A stretch of DNA of 64,000 bases from Chondrus crispus (taxonomy: Eukaryota > Rhodophyta > Florideophyceae > Gigartinales > Gigartinaceae). The notes beneath the pieces were generated by a model. That model did no database searches. It had not been told where the DNA came from and saw only the letters and a list, made by a program, of their open reading frames with translations. Below, piece after piece: positions 1 through 10,580 of the stretch. Within the stretch, counting starts at the first letter, position 1, and every line of letters starts with the position of its first letter. Made by a program: the position numbers and the translations under genes. The stretch is from the NCBI RefSeq assembly GCF_000350225.1, contig NW_005178986.1, positions 1 to 64,000 of the forward strand, given 5' to 3'.

Positions 1-2
1 GA

Positions 3-1844
3 TCCCTTTCTATCATCCCAAAGTCAGTCCCTCGTGTACTCCTCAGTGCCACCGTCCCACCCTGCGAGAGAAGAATCATTCTAGAGCGCCACGGCATTAA
101 CACAGCCTTCCTTTTCTCAATGCCTTCTCAAAGAAGGAATCTCGAGTTTGTTGTTCATACCTTCAGTGACGACTCTGACCCGGGCCTAAACACTCGCACT
201 CCTGAAGGCTCCTTTGCCACCGCACAAGAAGTCATGAAGATGAATGCAGTAAGCTTTCTGCATCAGCACTTCCTCGATTGCACCAACGCCCCAAAGCCGT
301 TGCCCAAAATATATAGAATCATCGCTTTCGCCCTGACGCGCCAAGAAACAACTTCTCTCCACAAAGCCCTGACGGCCGCATATGCACAAGGAAGTGTTGC
401 CCACTCCAATCAACGCATCGCAGTCGAGCCGCTCATATATCATGCCGGCCTCACTAAAGAAGCTCGCGAAAAGGCCCACAACGACTGGACAGCAAACGAA
501 GAGCTCTACGACATCATAACAACCAAGGACCTCGTACCTTCAACTCTGTTCCGTATTATGGTTTGTACGTCCGCCTTTGGTACCGGAATAGATGTTCCAG
601 ATGTTCGAGCAACAGTTCATCTTGGCGCCGCAAGAAGCCTCATCGACTTTGCACAGGAGAGTGGGCGGTCTGGACGCGACGGACACCACGCATTCGTCTT
701 CGTCCTAAACTCAACCCAGTACAATAAGAGCTTCGAAACCTCCCTTCTCAAAAAGGGCAACATTGACGAAAATGATCTCGCAGTAACGAACCGAAACGAG
801 ATGATGAATTGGGTCCTCAATACCACGGATTGCCGCAAAGACGCACTTTACACAGCCATGGATGGCCAAGTCTCTGGTGTCTGTCGCTTCGACAAGCACG
901 CAGTCTGGTGCGATGTTTGCAGATCTATGTTCCCCTCCCAGCCAACCAATGCACCGCACACCCCTCAGAGTTCACAATTTCACACACCGGATACCTCTAG
1001 ACCTTGGGATGCAAATTCGCAATCCCAGTCTCAGCAACATTCGCTTCCCACCACACCATCGCAATCGCAGTTGCCACCTCCACATCAAGATCAAAATCAA
1101 AACCATCTCGAGCCTCAACGGCAAAACCAAATCGGAGCCACCACATCCACGCAGCACAACTTCGATGAAATGCTTCTCTTGCTTGAGCAATCCGCTCCAA
1201 CCAACCCCCCTCCAGCCCCTCCAGTTCGAAGAATCCTTAGCTTCTCCCCACAACAATCAAGTGAACGCTTGCTGCCTTCAGCATCACCTTCAATGCAGCA
1301 AGCACCATTTCCAGTCCGTCCACGGTCACTTCCGATGGCGTCACCATCTTTGAAGCAAGTCCTTTCGGGCAAACGGCCCGCATCACTTCCACCATCGGGA
1401 AGAAATTCATTCAAGAGCTTACGAACTTCTCCCAGTATGGCGCGCCAAACCCAACCTAATGTTCCCACAAACCCTTTGCCTTCCCCGTCACCTCCCCTAT
1501 CGTTGCCATTTAGTCACTTCCAGGCAATTGACACCGAATCCACGGTTCATTTAGTAACTCAATTCCTCTTCCTAACCAAGACGACGTGTCTCTTATGCCA
1601 CGCTTCTCCCCACCGTTCCGGTACGGAACATCCTCAGAATGACTGTCCATTCATGGAAAGAAGCTGCTATGCCTGTTTCTCTACGACCCATTTCGTCCCG
1701 TCTTGCCCCGTCCCAAGAAAAGTCCCTCTCAAGTGCTATGATTGCCGCCTCTCGCACTGCCTTGGCCAACCACTTCACCCCACATTCGGCCAATACGGTC
1801 GTTGCGATCTACGTCCTATGATATCACTCGCCTGGAACCTTTAG
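3..1844 (+). CDS. RecQ-type DNA helicase, 3' part of gene (5' end outside window), with C-terminal cysteine-rich tail
   Basis: The reading frame is open from base 3, so the first ATG at 120 is internal and the gene starts to the left of the window. Seen: helicase motif III (LLSATVPP, about 37-60), a motif V region (TSAFGTGIDVPDVRATVHLG, near 570-625), motif VI (QESGRSGRDG, near 655-685), then the RecQ zinc-binding cysteines (C-R...C...CDVC, about 825-930). A 200-residue Gln/Pro/Ser-rich linker follows, then a second Cys/His cluster (CLLCH, C-x-x-C, C-x2-C; about 1585-1830). RecQ enzymes unwind DNA 3' to 5' with ATP; motifs I and II would lie off the left edge. The extra Cys tail recalls fungal telomere-linked helicases, which are often multicopy and subtelomeric; that assignment is inference. 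Neighbouring DNA is repeat-rich. Confidence 0.85.
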   Translation, partial: SLSIIPKSVPRVLLSATVPPCERRIILERHGINTAFLFSMPSQRRNLEFVVHTFSDDSDPGLNTRTPEGSFATAQEVMKMNAVSFLHQHFLDCTNAPKPLPKIYRIIAFALTRQETTSLHKALTAAYAQGSVAHSNQRIAVEPLIYHAGLTKEAREKAHNDWTANEELYDIITTKDLVPSTLFRIMVCTSAFGTGIDVPDVRATVHLGAARSLIDFAQESGRSGRDGHHAFVFVLNSTQYNKSFETSLLKKGNIDENDLAVTNRNEMMNWVLNTTDCRKDALYTAMDGQVSGVCRFDKHAVWCDVCRSMFPSQPTNAPHTPQSSQFHTPDTSRPWDANSQSQSQQHSLPTTPSQSQLPPPHQDQNQNHLEPQRQNQIGATTSTQHNFDEMLLLLEQSAPTNPPPAPPVRRILSFSPQQSSERLLPSASPSMQQAPFPVRPRSLPMASPSLKQVLSGKRPASLPPSGRNSFKSLRTSPSMARQTQPNVPTNPLPSPSPPLSLPFSHFQAIDTESTVHLVTQFLFLTKTTCLLCHASPHRSGTEHPQNDCPFMERSCYACFSTTHFVPSCPVPRKVPLKCYDCRLSHCLGQPLHPTFGQYGRCDLRPMISLAWNL

Positions 1845-2084
1845 CGAATGAAGTCTTTCCAGCAACAGATCGCTGAAAACCTGTTCCCTTCCGAAATCCT
1901 TTGCCGCTTCAACTCCGTTCTCCGTGACCGCCCGGCCCGGGTCACTGAGAAGGACTTAGCCGTCATCTTCTCGGATGCATCCATAGAGTCCGCTGACGAG
2001 AATAACGACGATATGCCTCTGACAATATGGCTCCCACTGGCTTGGGCCATACATCAAGGTCTTCTCCAACTGGACTGCCAGTAG
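1845..2084 (+). pseudogene. In-frame continuation of the helicase frame beyond its stop
   Basis: The frame of the upstream helicase stays open for 79 codons after the TAG at 1842-1844 and ends at 2082-2084. The peptide (RFNSVLRDRPARVTEKDL and an acidic stretch, then LTIWLPLAWAIHQGLL) has ordinary protein composition. Either the helicase normally ends at 1844 and this is chance, or the TAG is a nonsense mutation and the original tail ended at 2084. I see no good intron removing the stop. Confidence 0.4.
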
Positions 2085-2409
2085 TTTTCGATATCCACAT
2101 ACTGCAGTATTAGGACCACATTTTCAATAATCTCTCAACGATAGAAAGCTTCAATCTTCTCGAAAACGGAACCATTCACATGTCACAGCGATCCTCACAT
2201 TTCCATGTGCCCTTGCGATCACTACCCGCCGTTTTTGTTGAATCATTCATTTATACATCTTCTACGTCGCGCCATATCCAACTGCTATGCTCACCAATTG
2301 TGCCGTTTTGCTGTTTCTCCACTACACAAACAACCCCACAAAATTTACACTTGTGCTTTCGTAACGGCCATCTACTACCGAAGTAGCTGAAACAGAAAAG
2401 AAACATGCA
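2085..2409. other. Intergenic, nothing recognised
   Basis: AT-richer spacer between the helicase and the minisatellite. Short plus-strand frames (for example 2180-2386) show no recognisable protein features. Confidence 0.5.
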
Positions 2410-2943
2410 AACGCACCGTTCAGGCCCCTTGCAGGACGCGTCTTGCGAGTAGCCCTCTCCAAAGTATCATTCTCCCACCCTTCCAAAACGCATCGTTCTC
2501 GCGCCCCTCCAGAACGCATCATGGGCGCCCCCCTCTCGAACGTATCATTCTCGCACCCCTTCAGAACGCATCGTGGGCGCACCCGTCCCGAACGTATCAT
2601 TCTTGCACCCTTCCAAAATGCATTGTTCTCGCGCCCCTCTAGACCGCATCATGGGCGCACCCCTCCCGAACGCATCAATCTCGCACCCCCTTAGAACGCG
2701 TCGTGGGCGCACCCCTCTCGAACGTATCATTCTGGCATCCCTCTAAAACGAATGATGAGCGCACCCCTATAGAACACATCACGAGCGCACCCCTCTCCAA
2801 CGTAGCATTCTGGCACCCCTTCCAACGCATCATTCTCGCACCCCCTCAGCTCGCATCCTAGACGCACCTCTCCAGAACTCATCGTGCGCGCATCCCTCCC
2901 CAACGCATCTCTGACACACCCGTCCAAAATGCGTCGTTGAGGC
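2410..2943. repeat. 26-bp minisatellite, about 20 diverged units
   Basis: The core AACGCATC/AACGTATC recurs at 26-base intervals (for example A of ACG at 2436, 2462, 2488, 2514, 2540, 2566), followed by a CTCGCAC/GGGCGCA-type stretch and CCCCTC. The phase slips by one base by 2903, so units carry small indels. Because 26 is not a multiple of three, both strands show spurious ORFs with a 26-residue peptide period; these are shadows of the repeat. Confidence 0.9.
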
Positions 2944-3581
2944 AACGATCATCGAAACCTGCATACGGCGCTTTTCAATTTCGCGCAGTAAATAACTTAG
3001 AAAGCTTTGATGTTCAGGACATAAATTACGCCGCCTTATTGTGTAACTCGTACATGCGCACTGCGACGCCGTCAGTGCAGTAAAAGGCCCTGCCACTAAA
3101 TCTGCCTGCTGTAATTGCCCCACCCAGCACGATACGTTTTGGGCATCTGACAATCTTGCCAGACGAGGGACACGGTACGTGATAAAATATGAAGTTAATA
3201 ATATTGCCCATGCGCCTCTAATCGCACACGGCAAAAACTAAATTTTGCGCACTGACATTTTATTGGCTGTGCGCCGCCGTCGGCAAAATTTTAGTCAGAA
3301 ATTCCCGACAGCAATGTTGCCAATACAGCGCGTATGGGGGTGCCGCCGTGTAAATCGGCCTAAAACGTATCGTCCCACCAGAAAACTGTCGCCGTTAAAA
3401 CCGCCCGGCACGATACGTTTTGGGCCATATACCGTAGACAGTACCAAAATCGCACATACGTCGAATCAGGCCTGAACGATACGTTTTTGTCATTACGTAT
3501 CGATCCTGACATGTGCCAAAAACGTATCGTCCCGCGGGAACTGACGCCAGAACTAAACATAGGAAATATCCCCTAATCCCC
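2944..3581. repeat. Non-coding segment with repeated CGTATCGT motifs in both orientations
   Basis: AAAACGTATCGTCCC-like words occur near 3361 and 3519, and the reverse form GCACGATACGTTTTGGGC near 3127 and 3407, with variants near 3474 and 3495. The blocks 3119-3150 and 3402-3438 are approximate direct copies about 285 bp apart, and neighbouring copies face each other. No coding region is evident. The right edge is an abrupt junction with the truncated integrase of element A1. Confidence 0.6.
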
Positions 3582-6500
3582 TAAGAACCGGGCCGTGAAC
3601 TGTGTTCCATTGTCGGACAGCAGCTTGACCGGCGGTCCGTACACGAATACCCAATGATGAACGAAGGCTTGTGCGATGTGCGCAGCTGATATCTTCTTCA
3701 ACGGTACGGTTCGTACCAGTTTCGAGTATCGATCGCTGATCACGAGAATATACCGATTTCCTCGCTTAGTTGTAATTAGCTCGCCGAGTATGTCGATGGC
3801 GACAAATTCCAGCGGCGCTTTGGGCGTGAACAGCTTGATTTCCTTCGTGTTTCTTCTTAACTTCACCCTTTCCCGCGCACATGCGGCGCAATTCTTCGCG
3901 ACTGCATAGCAGTCTAGGGCCATCGTAGGCCAATAAAAATATCTTCTCAAAGTCTTGTAAAGTTTCCTGCCTCCCGGGTGGCCTGCCAATTTTGCGTAGT
4001 GGCTCAACCCTAGGACGCGGTCCCTTAACGATTGTGGTATTACCACTTGTACAAACTCTGCCGCGGTACGGCATAGAGTTCCTTCGAGTTCCTCGGTCTC
4101 CACACTGAACGTTCTCACCTTTCCGGCGTCCATTTCTTCCTTGATGCGATTGCAGAAGGGGTCGACGGCTTGCTCGCGAATGAGCTCCTCCGGAATGACA
4201 GCTTGGAATTGATCGAGGCGATCAGGGGCGTTCCCCCCCTCAAGAGCGAGGATGTCGTCTGCCGCGTCAATAGTTTCCTCGTCCTCCACTGTACCCTCGG
4301 CCGGTTCGGCCATAAAGCAAGGGATTTCGTCGTCGATTTCGTCGACGGTTTCTCCTGCGGTTCGCAACCTTGACAAAGCGTCCGCCTGGCTGTTAGCCTT
4401 TCCCTTTTTGTACTTGATTTCAAAATCGAATTCCGAGAGGCGTAGCCTCCATGGGATTAATCTCCCGCTGGGGTCGGTTACGTTCATCAACCACCTCAAT
4501 GAGGCATGGTCGGTATGCACGACGAAGTGCTCGCCATATAGATATGGTCTTAAAGTCTGTACGGCCCAAATTACCGCTAGACATTCTTTTTCTGATACAG
4601 AATAGTTTCTCTCGGCTGCGGCTAAGGTTCTTGAAAAGAACCCGATGGGTTTGCGTTGCGCATCCGGGTGTGTTTGAAATAGTGCAGCGCCTATTTGGTA
4701 GTCGCTTGCATCGGTATCTACCGAGTAGGGTAGGTCCTTCTTCGGCAGCGCCAACACCGGCGGTGCCAAGATGGCGTCCTTGAGCTTATGAAAAGCTTTC
4801 TTGCACGGTTCGTCGAATCCTTCCAACTGGACCGGTTGTCCTTTCTTCAGTAGTTGGTTTAGAGGCTGCGCAATTTTCGCATACTGCGGAACGAACCTGC
4901 GGTAGACATTGCAGAGTCCCCAGAAGCTCCTGAGCTGTGTCTGTGCTCGCGGGTACCGCACTTGTTCCAACGCGGCGGTTCGCGCGACATCGACTTCTAG
5001 CGTACCTGGGCGGACGACGTGGCCCAGGTACTTGATCTTTTCCACGAAAAATTCGCACTTGCGAAGCTTGAGCTTGACACCTGCCTTTTCCAATACGGAA
5101 AGTATTTCATCCACGTGCACGATGTGCTCCTCCCACGACTTGCTAAAAATGATTATGTCGTCTAGATACACCAAACAGCATTTCCAACGGAACGGAGAGA
5201 GCAGGATATCCATTGCTCTCTGAAACGTCGCTTGCGCGTTACTTAGCCCGAAGGGCATTCTTGAGAAGCGATACAGACCTGAGTGACACGAAAATGCGGT
5301 CTTGTCGCGGTCGCACTCAGAGATAGGCATCTGCCAATATCCCGAAATCGCGTCCAACGCGGAGAAAACCTTGGTGTCACCAAGCGAGTCCAGGCACTCA
5401 TCCATGCGCGGTAAGGGGTACGTGTCCTTCACCGTTACTGCGTTCAGCCTGCGGTAGTCTACGCAAAAACGCATTGACCCATCCGGCTTGGGCACCAGCA
5501 ACACGGGCGACGCTCATTCTGATTGCCCTGGTTCTATCACTCCTGCCTCCAACATCTTCTGCACCTCTGCATCTTCTACTTCGCGGGCTTTAGGTCCGGC
5601 CCGATACGGGGCTTGTGCGATGGGACGAGTCTCGGGTATCAACTCGATCCGATGGACGGTGGTATTAATTTCGCCAAGCGTCCCATCCCACATCCTTGAA
5701 TACTTCTTCAACATCCGACGGAACCGCTCGCACAGCCGTTCCGGCACGTGGCTCAGGTCGAGGTCCTCCACGTCCGGCGGTGGCGGCTCAATCCTGCGTT
5801 GCGGCTTCGTAGATGCCGACGCCGAGAGCCCTGCCGACCGTTCTTCTGGCTGGTCCTCGCGGCCTTGATCCGACGGTTCGCATCTTGTCTCGCCCGTAGG
5901 CGCCTTGGTGGAATTAGGAAAATTCTCCTTCTTCCTTTCTTGAATTCCGAGAACTTCACCAATGGTGGTTTTGCTCTCGAGCGCGGCTCTCGAGTGCGGT
6001 AATAATTCTGCCACCACTTGGCCTTTTTGCACCCTGACAGGGTACGTCCTAAAATTCGCAACGAGTAAACGAAATGGCCTGTCAGGCTCAACCTGAACGA
6101 CACCATTCGTGCACGTCAACCCGTGCCTTTCGTACAACGACGAGTACGGCTCAACCACCACCAAGCCCGCCCTCTTCGAGGTGCATTCCACGACGCGTTG
6201 CGTCTCTGGCTCGATAGTCGTGGCTCTCGCCACTTTTACCTTAGGGGAAATTCGCTCCCCCTTTCCATCATTCTCGTCCTCTCCCGCGACGAGATTCTTC
6301 TTCCCTTTTCTCGTCGAGAACCGCCTAACTATCGGAACCTCCGAGAAATCCGCCAACTCAACCGTTTTCTTCCTTGGATAAATTGCTTCCACAAACCGGT
6401 CACAGTAGTCCGCGCCTAGAATTAGCGGGACGGCTAGTTTTTCGCATACAATAAACTCGGCTGCGGCCACAAATTTTCCAAGCCTCACAGGCATTCTAAT

Positions 6501-7085
6501 TGTGCCGAGAGTCCGGAGTGGCCTATTGTTCGCGTCGCCGATATCTTGGGTCGGTCCGTAGGACACTAGAGATTCCATTCCAGCTGGGAGTTCCGATTTT
6601 CGCACAAGGTTTGGTCCCGCGCCGGTGTCTAAAACAGACAACACCCGGCTCATCAATCCAATTGTGGGTCCGATGTCCGCGTAAACTTTGTAGTTTTTTC
6701 GCGCAAGGACCAAAATCTTCTCGGGACACTCCCTTCGCTTAACCCTGTACCAGGGTCTTCGAACTTCTTCCAGCGGATGATCTCGGGCTCGGCTCAAAAT
6801 TCTCTTGACTTGAGCTGGCCCTTTGGGCTTATCCACCAATCCAACAACCTCCTCCTCGAGGCCTGATTTTTCCTTTAGAGACGGGGAACGGGGCTGAGCC
6901 CCGGGCACAGTACGTCGACCCTGTGCCTCTCGCGACTCATGCGAGATTCCCCTCTCTAGTTTTCCTGCCGCTGCGGGATCCTTCTCACATCCGACGGCGC
7001 GGGCCCCGCGGTGGGCCCTCTGAAGGGTTGGTTCGACCTCGGCGTTGAAGCACTCGGCGTGCTCGCCGTCTGCGAATCGAACCAA
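3582..7085 (-). pseudogene. pol: Pol of A1: protease, RT, RNase H, truncated integrase
   Basis: Order along the protein: aspartic protease (VLDTGAGPNLVRKSELP, near 6590-6640), RT with YLDD catalytic box (near 5160-5175), RNase H (near 4500-4800, ending in QADALSRL), integrase zinc finger (H-x-H...C-x2-C, about 3870-3990) and the first two catalytic Asp residues (in AIDILG and SDNGTQF). The third catalytic Glu and the chromodomain are missing because the element ends at 3582. One in-frame TGA at 5514-5516 interrupts SE-W-ASP upstream of the RT, consistent with TGG to TGA, and is shared with A2, so it predates the duplication. The pol frame overlaps the end of gag in another frame, implying frameshift expression when intact. 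Confidence 0.9.
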
Positions 7086-9261
7086 TTCTTGACCTTCAAG
7101 TAACTCGTCGATGGTATCCCTAACCTCTCCATCTGAGACAACGCCTCATAATTTTCCAAAACTCGGTGCATTTCCCGGAGGGAAAGAATGCACGTTGGCG
7201 CGGTGTGCCCCTTTTCATAGCAATGATAGCACACCAGACCGTGCGTCTTGACGGGATACGGCGTCCTAGGATCTCCACGGGCCGGCGGCCTTCCTTGGCG
7301 TTGCGGCCTTCCCATCCAGCCTGGCCTTCGAAACGTCGTACCCTTGTCTTCCATCGGAATGCGCGGCGCCGGCGTGTGGCCGCGCCCCCGAAACATCATA
7401 ACGGGATCCGTGGGCTCTGAAACGACTCCGTCGTGTATGCAGGCGTCGGTAAAGTTGACGACCCGCTGTCCCCGTAGTCCTCGTGTCCGTAGCCCTCCGA
7501 TGGCTCAATGAACTCGCCTTCGGCTACTAACGCTCCTTCGTAGTGATTTTCGCTACTTCCATGCGCACCGCGCTCATCTGACGCGGACATGGACTCGGCT
7601 AAATGGACTGCGGCGTGACTTTTGCGACCGGGATGAGAAGCCCTCGGCTTCTTCCCCGCCCTGAACGTCGACGGCGTCTGAATCGTGACCTTCTTGGTCT
7701 TCTTGTCCTTAGCGCGGCTCGCCGAGCCATGCGCCTTCGCGTAATTCACTAGTCTCAAAAATGAAACGTCCCGATTGTCTTGCCGGTATTGAGATACCAT
7801 CGGCTTGATACTCGAATCGAGTCCTTCAATAAACATCGTCATCTGTTCTTCCATCGAATATACGTTTCCACATCGGTTGCTTGCGTCCGTCAGACGGATA
7901 TAAAATTCCATCTCGTCTTCAGACGGTCTTTGCTGATCTTCTCGCAATGCGAGCACGGCTTGACGGATCGCCTCGTCGGTTGCGAAACTCCTCAACAACC
8001 ACTGTACGGCCTCTGGCCAAACGGATATCTTTCCGTGATGGGCCCCGGCCGTCTGAGACACCGAAGTGTACTGTCTCAAGGCGATGCCGCTTAAAAATTC
8101 AGGCAACAGGCGGATCGCTTGCCCCTCGTTCATTTCTTGAGTATCAAACTCTTGAACTAACTTTGCCAAAAAATCCAACACAAGGACCCCGTCCTCTCCT
8201 GTGAACGTGTTGTCCTTCTTCACCTTAGGCGGAATATCTCTCCTAATTTTTCGCACGGCGGTCCGCCGGGAACTTGACAAATATGTCTGCGGGTTCCGCA
8301 AGCGGTACGTTCAGTACGAAAGTAACTTCTTGAAGAGGTAGTTGGTCGGATTCAGCTCCTCCAACTCCTCCCATCGCGGCCCGCGCCACGTTGCGACATC
8401 TTCGGGCTCCGCGTCCTTGTCTCTCCGCGAGGCGGACGAAGTGACTCCGCCTCGTCTGGAGGAAATTTTCTTGCTTGACGAAATTCCGTTTCCGTCTTCT
8501 GAACGGCGTTCGGAATCGCCCGAATGGTTCGACGAACCGCCGTTACCATCTTCGGAGGGACCAAGCGACTCCGACTGTGAGTCGCGGTTCTCCGGATCGT
8601 CACTACAGTGACCCTTGCTTGCACGTCGCTTGTCCTTCTTCGAGGGCTTCGACTTAGAACTCCGCTGCCGAGCGGGCTTGTCCTTCTTCGACCGACGGTC
8701 GCCCTCTCTACCCGAAGGGAGCGGCTCGTCGTCCGATCCTTGCGGAGCTTGATCCGCGGCCTGCTCGAGGTCCTTGAGACGTTGCGCGGCGCGATCGAAT
8801 CGGTCATCGATGCTTGTTCTAAATTTTCCTAAGGACTCCAAGGCTTGATTCGCGTCGCGCCTCGCGTCCTTGACCGAAATTTTCAACGAGGCTAGGACCT
8901 CCGGCTCCAGACCGTCGGTCGCCTCACCTCGCTCCTTCTCGACGAGATCCACTCGAGCCGACAGCTCTCCCAGAACGGTGTGGAACTCGGATGCTTGCAA
9001 CTCCAGTTGCTTCCGGACGAGGGCTAATTCAGCCTCGAGATTTTTCTTCGCTTCTTCGCGAATTTCGCTGCTCATCTTCTCCAACTTCTCGTCGAGGTCA
9101 GTCTTGTCGGCGGCTATCCCTGTAGGGGATTCTTGATCTTCGGGGTCCGTGGCCGTATTGGCCTGGCTCCGGGTGCGAGGACCCCTCGGGATCCTCGACG
9201 CTCGTGCCGATCCGGCTCTGCTCGCCCCGGGACCGACGTCCCCGGGTGCGCTTGTTGACAT
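6956..9261 (-). pseudogene. gag: Gag of A1 with coiled coil and CCHC zinc knuckle
   Basis: ATG at 9261. An N-terminal heptad-rich region (about residues 50-130) predicts a coiled coil, followed by a Lys/Ser-rich basic-acidic stretch and then the capsid-like part (8301 to about 7500). The nucleocapsid zinc knuckle CYHCYEKGHTAPTC lies near 7190-7235. The frame is broken by an in-frame TGA at 8311 (continuation resumes directly at 8301) and by one apparent frameshift near 7440-7400, after which the knuckle frame runs to 6956. Both lesions are shared with A2. Gag would form the virus-like particle and package element RNA. Confidence 0.85.
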
Positions 9262-9333
9262 CGCTCGTACGAGCGGACCTACGCAGCAAAAAAGTTACAA
9301 ACAAAAAGAAAATAAAAAAAGAGTCCGTTACCC

Positions 9334-9535
9334 AGACCACTTTTGTAGTGTGTCTCCCGGTCAGGTTTGTCGTAAGAAAAGGTCTTGATCAGGTTTCCTG
9401 TACACCAAAAATTCTAGGTCGGGAGACCACTTTTGTAGTGCGTCTCCAGACCGAGACTGTCGTCGACAAAAATTCCAGGTCGGGTCTCCTGAACAGTAAA
9501 CAAAAATTCTAGGTCGGGAGACCACTTTTGTAGTG
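9334..9535 (-). promoter_or_regulatory. Primer-binding region, LTR edge/PBS junction present three times
   Basis: On the element strand the LTR ends ...CACTACA, then AAAG, then TGGTCTCCCGACCT (plus coordinates 9511-9524), a plausible tRNA primer site starting with TGG. The same CACTACAAAAGTGGTCT junction recurs at 9424-9440 (with the full 14-base site at 9416-9429) and, shortened, at 9334-9350; spacing is about 90-95 bp. Element C uses the same 14-base site (15633-15646). The tRNA could not be identified from sequence alone. Confidence 0.7.
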
Positions 9536-10580
9536 CAATGCGCCTGTCGGGCAGAGACCGCGGTCCGATGGTCCAGCAAAAACAACAACAGCAACAAAAA
9601 GAAGAACTGCCGATGGCACAGCGCTACGGAGTGTCCGACTCTCCCTTCTCCGTTTAAACGAGCTTGCGACTCGTAGTAGCTCGGATCCCTGATGGGGGGG
9701 GGGCACAGAGAAATAGCCCGGCCCGGGATCGGTGTGGTAGAGACTTGCGAAGAGATCTGCTCGACGAGTGTGGAGTGGGGCGCGTACGTAGGTACCCCGG
9801 TTCCACTGGGTTGTAAGGCCAATGCTCGTTGAGATTCTTCGACACCTTGTAACGCGACAAGGCCTTCGACGGGGGCGCCGCAACGCAGCCCGACGGCATG
9901 AAATGAAAGTAGCAGCGCTACGTCAACCGTGCCGTCCGATGGCTCGAAACACCTACACCGGTTCGGTCGCAACCGACACCGATGGTACCAACACTGGCTC
10001 GTAATACGACAGAGCCCTTCGAGGGAGACGTCGTTGCAACGGTCTCCGTCGGAAAATGGGTCACAGTAGCAGCGCTACGTCAACTTTGTCGCCCGATGGC
10101 TCGAAACACCTACACCGGTTCGGTCGCAACCGAGGCCGATGGCACCAACACAAGATAAGGGGAAAATAGGTAGAATTAGAGATAGAAAAGGATAGGGAAA
10201 TAAAGGAAAGAGAAAAGGGAACCCCGAGCGATAGAGGTTGCCGTAGGCTTAGGTAAACGGGAGCGTCTTGATAGAGACGGACTTCGACCAAGGCGACATT
10301 CAACTCCGGCAACTCGGGTTACCTTTACTGACTTGGTCGTCAGAGGGCTAAGGTATATATCGCCCCGCCGGAGCCAGTACAGTAGCTCGCGGCGCTAGAT
10401 CCTAGATCTAATCTAGTGTCAGGAAAATTAATGCCAACTAATTAACTAAATAAAATAAAATAATTAAAAATTAAAACTGTGCAATTATTCACACGTGTGT
10501 CCCCCAAACCCGGACTACTTTTCATATCCAAATGTTTTCCTTTCTTTTCACCCCCCTTTCCAGGTGCGTATTGCACTACA
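9529..10580 (-). repeat. LTR of family A (5' LTR of A1), 1052 bp
   Basis: Bounded by TGTAGTGCAAT...ATTGCACTACA inverted ends with TG/CA termini. About 99% identical to the second copy at 21362-22414 by eye (about nine substitutions plus a G-run length difference). The left flank is the primer-binding region and the right flank is target DNA (GTGCA plus element C pol), which fixes it as the 5' LTR of a minus-strand element. An AT-rich stretch near 10430-10480 and a TATATA near 10350-10360 may belong to the promoter. Confidence 0.9.

Larger units (their letters stand above)
3582..10580 (-). mobile_element. Ty3/gypsy chromovirus A1 (family A), 3' end lost
   Basis: A1 reads right to left: LTR (9529-10580), primer-binding region, gag, protease, reverse transcriptase, RNase H and part of integrase, stopping abruptly at 3582. 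It matches A2 at a constant offset of 25283 bases from 3582 to about 9162 with only scattered differences. The right flank of its LTR is GTGCA and continues into the pol gene of element C, so A1 was inserted inside C. The sequence left of 3582 has no counterpart in A2, so the break is a truncation or recombination point. Confidence 0.9.

Noticed and set aside
2322..2945. Minus-strand ORFs with a 26-residue repeating peptide
   Set aside because: They follow from the 26-bp minisatellite (26 x 3 = 78 bp = 26 codons); all frames show the same effect.
9361..9972. 203-aa minus-strand ORF with a hydrophobic stretch, repeated near 20940-21806
   Set aside because: It lies in the A LTR and leader; the duplicate exists only because the LTR is duplicated.
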